In this document: in pieces, positions 19,706 to 29,977 of the stretch
Layout: each line of letters starts with the position of its first letter
Numbering within the stretch: the first letter of the stretch is position 1
Source: Chara braunii
Lineage: Eukaryota > Streptophyta > Charophyceae > Charales > Characeae
Assembly: GCA_003427395.1 (NCBI GenBank)
Contig: BFEA01000528.1
Coordinates: 536,884-573,598, forward strand
DNA: 36,715 nt
Direction: 5' to 3'
The notes under the pieces: model-generated
Seen by the model: only the letters and a program-made list of their open reading frames with translations
What the model was told of the DNA's origin: nothing
Database searches by the model: none
Position numbers and translations under genes: made by a program

Positions 19706-21022
19706 ACATTTTCAGCTCTTTTATGTCGGCAAGTTTTAAATTTTGATACGGTCATTTACCACTCAGACATCCATCCAAAGTAAAGACGCATGAAAAAAGC
19801 CAAAAAACGAGACATGTAATGACCCGCCAAAACACAGACTGATAACACTGCTGATTTCTGAGTTTTGCCGCTGGAATGGATGCCTTGCTGAGATTCCTGT
19901 GTTCCGCTGAGTTTTCTAAGTCCGTGTGTGTGCGAGCTTGATGGTCTGTGTGCCTGCCTGAGTGCTTGTCGGCCTGAGTGTGTGTGACCCGCAAGGGTAA
20001 TTGCTTGCTTGGGAGGCCCCGTAGGGCCGGTACTTACCTGTGGCCGTCACATTGAGGTTTGCAGCGGGAAAAACACTCAAGTGGCAGGAATAGGCCACGG
20101 AACTTAGAGCAGCGGGGGAAAAACACTCAAGTAGTGGGCAGGCCGGTACCACACCAAGTAGTGGTAGATGTGTCGGGTACTCGAGGCCGAGCAGAAGAAG
20201 ACAAAAGTCGGCATTTTTAGAGGCCCAGTAGTTATAGGCCAGGTTTAGGCGGGTACCGGTCCAAGTAGTCTGAGTCTAGGACCTGTACGGGCAATATCAG
20301 AGTCTACAATGATGTTTCCCTCCGAAAGGGAGGAGGTACCGGTTGCTTGGAGGCTGCGCGGCCTGGAAGTCACGGCCCAAGATGCGAGTCGGCCGCTATA
20401 TCTCCACAAGGAGCGAAGTGCTCCTCCTCATTTGCGGTATGCAAGTTTGGGCGACATACTGCTAAAGCAAGCGCTGGACTTCAGAGCACTGAAAGGAGGA
20501 GGAGCGCTGGGTATTACAGCGCTGCCAGGAGGAAGGAGACCGGGAGCTCCCACCCTGGCTATGGTGGACTCTACCAGTAGGAGGAGGAGGAAGAAGGGGG
20601 CTCGGGAGGACAGTGGCGAGGTTCCTACCTTGGCTATGGTGGGCACCATCTTCATCACCTTGTCAGGCGCTGCATCTGGAAGGCCCCAGTTGGGGTTGCG
20701 CCGCACCAAGAAGGCTTCAAGGCAGAGTCAGGCATGGCGGCCTGAACAGCAGCAGGCATAGCTGCTTTGAGTTGTCTTGCACAGCAGGGCAAGGCCCTAG
20801 TAGTCCGCCATAGCCTTGGCCTACATGAAGAAGAAGGAGAAGGGTGGCCATGGCTAGGGTGGACCTCATGTTGTGCCTGCAGTAGAAGAGGCGGACATTG
20901 ATTCTGGTTCGGCCATTCATCATTATTATTATTTATTGTTTGAATAATGAGAGGAGGAGAAAAGGAGGAGGGATTGGTTGGCGAGAGGAAGGGAATTCTC
21001 ATTTTGTCTTTGCTGGTGTAAA
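19706..21022. other. unassigned sequence
   Basis: Contains a repeated GGGAAAAACACTCAAGT block (about 20065 and 20112). A 150-codon plus frame at 20309-20761 begins with ATG (MMFPSEREEVPVAWRLRG) and is Arg/Gly-rich. I recognise no domain, and GGAGGA-type low complexity keeps several frames open here, so I do not call it a gene. LTR-like DNA is possible but unproven. Confidence 0.4.
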
Positions 21023-21063
21023 TCTTCTTCTTCTTCTTTCTTTCTTCCTCTTCTTCTTCTTCT

Positions 21064-21108
<45 letters not shown>
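21023..21108. repeat. (CTT)n/(CT)n compound microsatellite
   Basis: CTT-rich tract followed by an uninterrupted CT run of about 40 bp. It creates spurious Arg-Glu repeat frames on the minus strand. Confidence 0.97.
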
Positions 21109-21114
<6 letters not shown>

Positions 21115-21688
21115 ATTCATTTCTTTTCGCAATTGGTCAGCAATGTGCTTTATCCAAGTTTATCGTGAATTTGTACTTCGGAATTGGCCAGGATCGTAAC
21201 ACACAAAATGCAATCAGATTGTGAATCCCATCTGCAAACTTCATGCCAACTGAAAATGTGAAAACAGCACAGAGACTCAAAACTAGCCCCCAACCAAACA
21301 CCGTTCAATCATAAAGTGTGGCCCATTGCATGAATGGCTACTGAACAGTTTCGTTTGGTTGAATTGGAGTTCACATTTTTGTTATTACTCTGAACTTCTA
21401 AATTCAATGCTGACTGCTAAAATATTTTTGATCAAATGGGCGATTCAGCAGTGCAGTTGTGGATCAGCTGACACCTGAAAATCCCAGTCGAAAGACATTC
21501 CAAGCGGTCCCCACCACCAGCGACAGGGATGTCAGTGCCAGATAATTCGCCCTCGAGAGTCCCTGGCCCTGACCAGAATATCAGGGTCTGCAAAACCAAC
21601 CAGGCTGTCAAGGTCTGTCCTCCCATCATAGCTTCCCTTCTCACCTTCCCACCTCGCACATCATCGCATCTCCTCCACCCTCTCCCCC
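21109..21688. other. unassigned sequence
   Basis: No gene or element recognised between the microsatellite and the MITE at 21691. Confidence 0.5.
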
Positions 21689-21690
21689 TA

Positions 21691-21795
21691 CCGTCTTCAC
21701 CAGAATAGAACGCCCGGTCATTATTGCTGTACCTGGACTGAAAGTTGCCCCGAATACAGCTATAATGACCGGGTGTTGTATTCGGGTGAAGAAGG
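21691..21795. mobile_element. family B MITE, best-preserved copy
   Basis: A 105-bp near-perfect palindrome: CCGTCTTCACCAGAATAGAA at the left, its complement GGGTGAAGAAGG at the right, and TA on both sides (21689-21690, 21796-21797). The arms carry CGCCCGGTCATTAT and its complement. It would fold into a long hairpin. The TA target suggests the Tc1/mariner-like group, but the termini are not diagnostic. Confidence 0.85.
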
Positions 21796-21797
21796 TA

Positions 21798-22207
21798 GTC
21801 GGCTGTCTCCTTCAAGGCTTCAACTCCATTTAGTCAAGAAGACTACAGAATCGCAAATCAAGCAGTCAATGAGACACTATTTCCAAACAGTGGGGGAAAA
21901 GATCAAGCGATGAGATCGTTCTTCTGCAACATGCCAGAGTCTGCATCGCGTGTCAGAGACTTGTATAAAGTACCGCCATCATTACAGTTGTGTCCATTTT
22001 CTATGTCCATTTTCTTCATTTGTGCACACAAGAATACACGGTGTATCATAAATGTGAATGCTGAGATCTTTTTGGTGTTTTGAACTGTTTTCGGTTTTGC
22101 AAGGCCGGGGCCGTCTACTGGCAGTTTAGGAAAAACAGAAGAAGATAGAGGATGCATCCTTCTTCCTTCTCTTTATTGCCCCAGGACCTTCTATACCAGA
22201 CAGTATA
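21798..22207. other. unassigned sequence
   Basis: No gene or element recognised. An 84-codon minus frame (21903-22157) has no domain that I know. Confidence 0.5.
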
Positions 22208-22210
22208 TTA

Positions 22211-22621
22211 GGGCCTACTCACACATGGGTAGCAAAACAGAAAAATTGGGGGCGTTTGCTACCCCAGTTTTGCCACTTTGCTGCATTGCACAGTCAGACA
22301 GGGGTAGCAACTAGGAAAAGACAATGCCCGGTGCTCTGTCATTTGCGAAATTGCCCACTCGTGTGGTCACACAGAGGTCACACAGCAAAAGTAGTTGACA
22401 GATGCCCGTAATTCTCTTCCGGGAGCTCACAGATTCAAGACAAAAGAAAAATTGCCAGCACCTCTACAAGTGCTTGCAAATTGCCCAACCCCGCAGCCCC
22501 GCAGGCCGCTGACGTTCGCCACACCTATTGCAAATTTGATGTGCAGGCAGGCACAATGTGACTGCAAAACTATCGCGAATTTTGCAATTTTGCCAGAAAA
22601 GCCCCTCATGTGAGTAGTCCC
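22211..22621. mobile_element. PIF/Harbinger-like MITE, 411 bp
   Basis: Left terminus GGGCCTACTCACACATGGG and right terminus CCCCTCATGTGAGTAGTCCC are inverted repeats with TTA immediately outside each (22208-22210, 22622-22624). GGGCC-type ends with a TTA duplication are characteristic of Tourist/PIF-Harbinger MITEs. The interior is rich in GCAAATT and GCAAAA words and has no transposase. Confidence 0.85.
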
Positions 22622-22624
22622 TTA

Positions 22625-23519
22625 GGATGATCAAAAAAAACTTCCGAAGTCGGGCACAAGTGTTCTAAATCTCAATCATTTCTGAGAAAGGAAGAGCTAT
22701 GATGAACTATTCCGCCCGCCGTGCTCTTACGGGCTTATCAGGGACGACAAGGCTAAGGTCCTACTTACCAGGATACTTTTCTGACCGTTGATCTTCATAA
22801 TCTACCGTTGGAAACAAGGAATCCACCTAAGTGGAACCAGTGAATGTTTCCCTGCATCTTGTCCAAGGGCAGACGATGTAGGACAAGGCAAATCAGAACA
22901 TAAAAATAAATTGGCAAATCAGAACATAAAAATAAAAAAATGAAACGAGGGGTATGAATTTATGAAATTGTCAATTCATTATATTACGCCACCACTGCCG
23001 TATGCTCATTACCAGCCTGCCTACAACCCGTGCAATATGTAATCGATCGGGAAATTTTCTTCAGCCAAAAATCTGGCGCGCAGCAGTGGTGGTTCAGATG
23101 TCCTTCTCACTCTTACTCGCTCACTCAGAAAACTATACATAAAATCTCCAAACAAAAATAAAAAGAGAGAGAATCAGAGTCGTGGAAACAATTCGAACTT
23201 CCACTAAACAAATAATAACTGCTCCCCCCTAAGTACATATATCCACCAATTCCTACCCTAGCTTACAAGCATCAAAGGCCAGAGACAGAATCTGGGTACT
23301 GGGATGTCACTGCATCATCTCAGTGTCTCCATCAAAGCTTAGAAAGCTAGCGAGTCGTACCGAGTAAAGAGAAATCAAAACGTTTCTGGAAGGGTAACAA
23401 AAAGAGAAGTAAACCACCAGTTCAACGGAGAGAAGAGAAGGCAGACTGTGACTGAAACAGCCTGTTGAGGAAGAAACCCTGGACATTGCACAGAAACTCA
23501 GGGGGCGGAAATCGTAGGT
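22625..23519. other. unassigned sequence with a 26-bp tandem duplication
   Basis: GGCAAATCAGAACATAAAAA repeats at 22887 and 22913. Family A-like partial termini occur near 23085 (GCAGTGGTGGTTCAG) and 23411 (TAAACCACCAGTTC) without clear partners. No coding sequence recognised until pol begins. Confidence 0.5.
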
Positions 23520-25366
23520 GGAAGAGTGTGTCCGCCCTCAAGGAGAGGTTTGAGGACAAGAACCTGGCCCGGCGGACCAGCTGACGCAAGTCGGTATGGA
23601 ATAGGCGCTGTCCGCCAACAGAATGATGGGAACGGATACAGGCCCGTAGAGTTCATGTCTCGCAGACTACCTAGCGAGAAGGTCGCTGCTTCAACATATG
23701 AGTGTGAACTATTCGCGTTGAGAGAAGCACCGAACCACTAGCAACACTACCTCCTAAGAAGACACTTCAAAGTCTATTCTGATACTGAGACCCTGCGCTA
23801 GCTGAAAACCTAGGCCCGGATGACACCCAAGTTGACTAGGTGGGCTCGGGAAATTGACCAATTTGACTTGAGCTAAAGCCGGTCTAAGGGGAAGTACAAT
23901 GTTGTCGCTGACACACTGAGTCGACACACAGACCTTTTCGGCGCTTTAGTGACTTACCTCGATGCTGGCCCCAAAATACAGCAGCAAATCAGGGCTACTT
24001 ACGCTAGCGATCCCGTCTATATTGAGCTGATTAGGAAGGCGCAGATGGCACCCCACGAAGTCCTAGATTATCGAGTCACCGACGGGTTACTCTTCGAAAA
24101 GACTGATGGCAATGATAGGTTGTGCATTCCTAACAATGGGAAAGTCCAGAGCTTGATCCTAGTGGAGTGGCATGACACCGAGGGCCACTTCGGTTGGAGG
24201 AAGACTTACACCTGCTCCGGTCCAACCCCTGGGAGTAAAACATGATTGTATCACCTACATTCAGGGCTGCAACGTTTCTCAAAGGAACAAAAGTTCCACG
24301 CAGCCTCCCTTGGACTATTGAAACCATTGCCTCTCCCGTCTAGTCCTGGAGACACTGTGTCTATCGGCTTTATGGGCACTAAGGTTAGGAGAAGGAGCAG
24401 AAAGAACCACGTCATGGTCATTATTGATAGGTTTAGTAAAATTGTTGTTTTTGTCTAATTGCCCTCAGAGGCAAAGACCGACTAGTCATTAGGGAGTTCT
24501 TTAACCATTGGGTAAAAGACTATGGACACCTCTGAGCATCGTTAGTGATAGAGCTTCTAGGTTCATGGGCGAGCACTAGCAACAGTTGACGAAGGTCTAT
24601 GGGTCAAGACTAACATGGCAGACACCTGGGGACCAATGGCCAGACCGAGCAGATGAACAGACTGCTACAGCAAGTGCTCCGTACGTACATTAGGCCTAAT
24701 CAGACCAATTGGGATGAGCATCTTCCCAAAGTGGCCTCACGCACACCGAACGAACTTCACAAGGGTTGGCGTCCTAGGCGTCCGATCGATTACCTGAATT
24801 CTGACCAGATTTAAAGGGTGTCGCCCAATACTAGGGAATTTGCCATTCAGTACGAGAAAGACCTCGGACAAGTTAAGAATGACATTCTCAAGGCCCAACA
24901 TCAAATAGTGGAATAGGCCAACAAGCATCGATGCCCGTCACAGTTTGCAGAAAGGGATCTAGTGTGGGTTAAGCAGAAAGAGTTTCTCACTGAAGAATGT
25001 GGCAAATCTTGGATGTCATTGGCGCCGCACATGGTCCCTCATACACGGTTGAGATCCCACCGCATCTGCATACTTACCTTGTGTTCCATGCTTCTAAACT
25101 ACTTCCTTGTGTAACTAACAACCAGTTCCCCTCGCGAAGGTGTATGATTCCTCCTAACATGGATGGGAAGTATGATGTAGACATAATCATCACAGAGGAC
25201 ATGTTCAGAACAGGCCGCAGAGGGAGCCCAACAACAATACCAAGTCCAATTCGACTATCAAGAACTTCAGGACGATCGCTGGTTCACTAGGGAAGAGCTG
25301 ATCGAGACCGCCCCCCTCTCGACTTATGAGAGGGCACGCAGAAGCATTAACATCGTAGATCCTTAA
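23520..25366 (+). pseudogene. broken Ty3/gypsy chromovirus pol: RNase H, integrase, chromodomain
   Basis: The 3' part of an LTR-retrotransposon pol, in order: RNase H (PADASRYGIGAV, YECELFALR, then NVVADTLSR near 23900-23930); the integrase zinc-binding region (HDTEGHFGWRKT); an integrase core with IIDRFSKIVVFV and, in another frame, NGQTEQMNRLLQQ near 24630; the integrase tail with KHRCPSQFAERDLVWVKQK; and a chromodomain (YDVDIIIT, then after a frameshift DDRWFTREELIETAP), ending at TAA 25364-25366. The usual first catalytic Asp of the integrase appears as Gly (SIGFMG). Several frameshifts and TAG stops (23739, 23799, 23811, 24577, 24914) break it. Reverse transcriptase, protease and gag are not attached, and no flanking LTR was identified. 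Confidence 0.9.
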
Positions 25367-25991
25367 GGTTCGTGATTTTGCATGAAGGACCTCGAAATTA
25401 GGCCGGCAGGAGTGCTGCAAACACCCCAAGTCCCGGTTCTAGGGTCCCAAATTGTCCCAATCCCAATTGCAACCAGTCCCAGATGGTCTCAATGGGATAG
25501 GTCTAGGGTCCGTGGGGCTGCAGCGTCCTAGGTCGTTAGGCATCGGTAACGAAACATCACAAGTCCAGTAGAAGTATGTCGGTACCGGAAGAGGAGGTTG
25601 GTCCCAAGTGCAATTTTTGCAGCACGTCCCAAGAAAGTCCGAAGACTTCCGAAAACAACAATTCTGGCCAGGTAGAGAACGCAGATGACCGGTACCGTTC
25701 CAAAGGAGGCATGAACAGTCAACTGCAGCTACATTTAGCTGCTACAGTGCAAAGGCAAGACAAATGTTCATTCGCAAAGTTGCAAGAGCACTGCTAGCTG
25801 CTTGTGCGATAACGCGACCTGAACAAGAGGGCAAGCGGTCGGGGGAAGGAGGAAGCGCCCAGCTGTAGGAATCGTAGCCATAGCTTGGGTTCAAGAAGAG
25901 GAAAACGACGGTCATAGCCGCCCAAAGTTCAAAGTGGCATCGCGGTGTATTCGGGGTAGATCTAGGCCAGAGTGAGAAAGGGAGTGAGCAC

Positions 25992-26075
<84 letters not shown>

Positions 26076-26938
26076 GTGGGGGGGGGGCGCAGGGGAGTCG
26101 GGAACATACCTGTTCGTATTGTTGCGGTCAAAGCTGACGATGAACTGGAATCTTCAATTGTATGATATCGTAATTGTGAGTGGATCTCCAATTGGCATTG
26201 CTTCATGTGTTGGCTCTCAAGTGTGGTGTGAACTTCATCTGAACTTTCTCTAGATGCATATTGTGTTGTGAGTTGGATCTTGCGAGGTTCATTGCATGAG
26301 TATCGAAGTTGGAACGCATTCCACTGCGGTAGTGGAAGCAAAGTCGGCTTGGGTGAGGTCGGTGTTCGGGTTTGACCAGAGGTAGGCCAAAGCGGAAGGC
26401 GCCGATTAGGGTTGGAAGCAAGGCACACGTACCTGCAGAAGCTGAAGACAGCTGAGGAGCATCACCGTGAAGATCCAAGGGAAGTGCTTCTACCCTTGGC
26501 CCTGCCTGCCGAAATTTTTAATTGTTTGTTTTTGTGAATTCTTTCATGCAACTTCCTTGGTGATGACTGTTGCAAATCGATTTTATTTGATGTCATCTTG
26601 ATATTTTGAGTTAGCAGTCGATCTGCTTGTTGAATAGTCAGTCAGAGTGTCGATCTCTCCTAGTGGAAAAACTTATCCCCCTTGTGGTACCGTCCTACCT
26701 GGGGGCATGTGCACCCGGTGGGAACCTAGCCTTGTGAGAGTGAAAAAGCTCATGTGACCGAACCTAAGCGACGAAGTGAGGGGTTCTCAAGTCTTGAGAG
26801 ATTTCCTTCAGACTGGCGGCCACGACGTCATGATTGCGTCATTCAAGAATTAATGAGGTCCTTGCTAACAGACCTTAAATCGCTGGTCGGCCACCAGTTG
26901 TTAGGAGATCTCTAGTGATAGGCGTGGGGAAGGGAATT
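25367..26938. other. unassigned sequence between pol and gag-like remnants
   Basis: Could contain LTR sequence, since pol lies upstream and a gag-like start downstream on the same strand, but no second copy is available to show it. 25415-25510 repeats GTCCCA-type words. A (GA)n tract lies at 25994-26073. No host gene recognised. Confidence 0.4.
25994..26073. repeat. (GA)n microsatellite
   Basis: An uninterrupted GA run of about 80 bp followed by a G-rich stretch. The minus frame across it gives a spurious Ser-Leu repeat. Confidence 0.97.
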
Positions 26939-27046
26939 TAGAATTGGTTAGACCCTAAATTAGGTCACGATAAGTCTTGAGGTTGTAAGTGCTAGAATTG
27001 GTTAGACCCTAAATTAGGTCACGATAAGTCTTGAGGTTGTAAGTGC
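26939..27046. repeat. exact 54-bp tandem duplication
   Basis: Two copies of a unit starting TAGAATTGGTTAGACCCTAA and ending TTGTAAGTGC, at 26939-26992 and 26993-27046, with no mismatches. Either very recent or an assembly artefact. It lies just upstream of the gag-like start. Confidence 0.95.
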
Positions 27047-27087
27047 TAAGTAGGTCTAAGTGGTGAGGATGCGGAGTCAACTTCCCT

Positions 27088-28214
27088 GTGGTGACCCTCA
27101 CTATGGACGACTACCTCATGTTCGCCTCCTTCGCCCTATCTGTGATATGGGGGTCATTGCTCCGCATGTTTATTAGGATACACCTGAACCGCCAGAATAT
27201 GCATGACTACAAGGTTTGGCAAGACCACGGTGCCATATACCCCGAAGGAGCAGGCAAGAATCGATGCCAACCTGAGGGAACAGAAGGAGAAGGCGGAGAG
27301 ATCGAGGAAGGAAGAAGACGGAAAAAAAAAACTGGAAGAGGAAAAAAGACAGATGGAGGAGACATTAAGAAAGGAGACGGGAAGAAACCAGAAAAATTGT
27401 GGAAGGAATTGATTTATGCTGCAGATCGTGACTCTAACCAGAAAAATTGTGGAGGAAGACGAAGAGGAGAGACTTTGGAGGAGGAAAGTAGAATATGTGA
27501 TTAGGAAGGAGACGGAAGAGAGCAGCGAAATCCGGCCTACCCAGATATACGGGCTGATGACCCGGAAGAGTGGATCCGGCAGTTTACTTTTTGTGATGAG
27601 ATGAGAGAGGATGAGACCCCAAAGGAGGTGGCACAGTTTCCGGCTGTGTTGGAGGCGGCCGACCCCTCTGAAAGACTTGTTGATTGAGGAGAGGAGCAAT
27701 ATCCACATGAGATTGGCGGCACAAAAGAGAAAGGAAATTGACCGGAAGAAGAAGCTGAAAGAAGAAGGGGAAGCAATCCGGCAAAAACTGCGAGTGTAGC
27801 AAGAGGGGAAGGCTGATGCTACAACAAGTTTATCCCTCCTCACAGACGGTGTTCTCAACCTGGCCGAAGATAACGCTGTCACCCGTACCGTCGTGGAACG
27901 TATGGAGAGCCTTCACGACAAATTTAAGGGGAAATGGAACAATTTTCATCGTGGTGAACCTCCGCAAGATTGATGAGAAGGAAGATTACTATGCAGTAGA
28001 GCTAGAGGGAAGCATGAACAAAAGCATTGCTGCTGGAGTAGCCAGGATGGGTGGCGGTGGCAGAAGTGGCCCTGGAGATGGGGATAATGGAAAAGGAGGA
28101 GACAGAAAGGAGGATGTGAAGAAGCCGGAACGAGGGGAGATAAGAGAGAAGATGAAGTTGAAGCTCCCCTGGAGGTATACCGGAAAAAAGGTAGTGCTGC
28201 TGCCACCCATTTGA
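27088..28214 (+). pseudogene. gag-like, Lys/Glu-rich coiled-coil protein remnant
   Basis: Opens with a hydrophobic, membrane-like segment (MDDYLMFASFALSVIWGSLL) and then HLNRQNMHDYK. After a frameshift near 27205 it continues in another frame as FGKTTVPYTPKEQARIDANL and a long charged coiled-coil-like stretch. Later pieces (KRKEIDRKKKLKEEGEAIR near 27720-27790, then VVERMESLHDKFKGKW near 27890) lie in yet another frame, with stops between. It ends in Gly- and Lys-rich sequence. I associate this layout with LTR-retrotransposon gag-type proteins of charophytes, from general memory. No zinc knuckle was seen. It could instead be a host repeat-family gene fragment. Confidence 0.5.
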
Positions 28215-28397
28215 GTGTCATGTTCGTGTAGTCAAATCAACCACTGCCGTGCTTTGACTGGTGCTGTGCTGTACTGGCTAGTAGCGCCTATAGATAGTCA
28301 TTGGCACCCTCTAATAGCATTTGCGGGACCTTAGCCAACATAGATGGCTATTAGACATACCATGCCACATAGTCGGTGTTCAATTTCCCCAGTTTCT

Positions 28398-28612
28398 TTC
28401 TCCAAAAAGGGAGAGTGGGCAGAGGGGCAACACAGAGGGCCACAAGCACTTGCATGGGGCCATTTTCCCCTATTTCTCCAAAAAAGGAAAGTGGACGGAG
28501 GGGCAACAACGAGGGCCACAAGCACTTACATTGGTTCAATTTCTTCAATTTCTCCAGAAAGGGAAAGTGGTTGGAAGGGCGACAAAGAGGGCTACACGCA
28601 CTGTACATAGGG
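28398..28612. repeat. 76-bp tandem repeat, about 2.8 units
   Basis: Units at 28398, 28474 and 28550 start TTCTCCA(A/G)AAA and contain GGGCAACA and GAGGGC(C/T)ACA. The third is more diverged and incomplete. The period is not a multiple of three, which argues against a repeat-protein gene. Confidence 0.85.
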
Positions 28613-28717
28613 GGATCCGGGTCTGCAAGTGAGTAGAATATACCATGTGAATGATATATCCACAGGGCGCTCAGTACTCAGCGTGACTCTCAGAAAAGAA
28701 AAATCCACGTAAATGGG

Positions 28718-29233
28718 ACCTCGGTCTACGGACAGTGTTCCACTGATCCAGATTACTAGTTTCTGAACATAGATTATGCAGATCAGACGATCAGAATTTT
28801 TTTGCTTTTCTTTAATCTGGGGAGATGACTCTGCGTACTGGGGGAATCTTCTTAAGGCACCAATACATGGGCACCTGGGCCGCAGGTCTGACACCTTGAA
28901 ATCTGGAAGCGCAAAACGAAAATGCAACCGCCGATCCAATTTATCAACGGCAGGCCCAGCGTTTGACGTTTCAGCCTCGTTTTTTTGTGGCAACAAGTTT
29001 TGGACTGCAAGGCTGGGGCCGTGTACTAGTGGTTTAAATAAAAAGAATATCCTTATTAACTTATTATGTCAATATCAATTCAGTTGAGGTTACTTGCTGT
29101 CAATTTGAACCTCGGTCTAGGGACAGGATTCCACTGGTCAAGATCCCTAGTTTCTGAACATAGATTATGCAGATCAGATGATCAGAAGAGAAGAATACAG
29201 CGAACGATCTTTTTTTTTTTCTCTAATCTGGGT
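28718..29233. repeat. pair of about 80-115 bp direct repeats flanking a MITE
   Basis: ACCTCGGTCTA then TAGTTTCTGAACATAGATTA and TGCAGATCAGA appear at 28718-28796 and 29109-29187. Weaker similarity (CTAATCTGGG) continues to about 28823 and 29233. The 310-bp interval contains a family A element. Could be a segmental duplication or short LTR-like repeats. Confidence 0.75.
28856..29031. mobile_element. family A MITE with TTAA flanks
   Basis: TTAA (28852-28855) then GGCACCAATACATGGGC at the left. GGGGCCGTGTACTAGTGG then TTTAA at the right. A diverged copy of about 176 bp. Its right end matches the 17.97-kb truncated copy. Confidence 0.55.
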
Positions 29234-29452
29234 TAAATACCAACTAGTGTGTATTACTACTACTACATGCATATCATCTTTTCTATTCCTTGTATTTGTA
29301 TTTGTTTGTTTCTCTGTTTTCGGTTTTATGCACATGTTTGCAACCCGAGGGCCAAGTCTCGGTGTGCCACCCTGCTGTCTGATGCGAAAACCACATGGCT
29401 ATAACAGTGGCCGTAGCAAAAAATGCTTGAAAGACACTCGATCTACCTGCTA

Positions 29453-29977
29453 TCGCCTTCACCCAAAAATAACACCCGGGCGTTGTATACGCATATAATG
29501 CCCACCGGGCGTTATATTCAGTAAATTGGTGGCAACTTCGGTGGGGGGCCAAAATTCTGGGAAAAAAAAAATCAAAAAATTCTGTAAAAAGATATGCTGT
29601 CCAGAATTGCACTGCGACCATCTTTTGGCTGAGGGTCACTACAGAATTCCTTTAAACTCGGAAATAAGAACTAAAAACAAAAAAACTACCAAAATATGCC
29701 CCTTGGAAGTCAAAACCCCTTTCAACCCCCTTGAAAACCCATATATACCCCCCTCCCCGCCCTTTCAAACTCATGTATACTACGGTATTACTACCTCTAC
29801 AAGGCACTCTGCCCATCGAACATTCAAATATACCGCCCGGGTGTTCTATTCGAATATAACGCCTGGGTGTTATATTCGAAGGGGTGTTCTATTCGAGAAA
29901 AAGAGAGTACAAACGAAAACCTTCTTTATAGGGTAAGTTGAATATAACGCCCGGGCGTTATTTTCAGGTGAAGACAG
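29453..29977. mobile_element. family B element, enlarged 525-bp copy
   Basis: TCGCCTTCACCCAAAAATAAC at the left, preceded by TA. CGTTATTTTCAGGTGAAGACAG at the right, followed by TA. Sister array units read straight through CTGCTAGTGGG with a single TA, so the site was TA and was duplicated. The interior repeats GGGTGTTCTATTCGAATATA-type arms, suggesting internal duplication or nested family members, with a C-rich middle. Confidence 0.75.

Noticed and set aside
20309-20761. A 150-codon open frame as a gene
   Set aside because: Arg/Gly-rich, in low-complexity DNA that keeps several frames open, with no recognised domain and no supporting context.
26939-28612. CRISPR-like or phage-type repeat arrays
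   Set aside because: The repeats are adjacent tandem copies without spacers, and the sequence is clearly eukaryotic.
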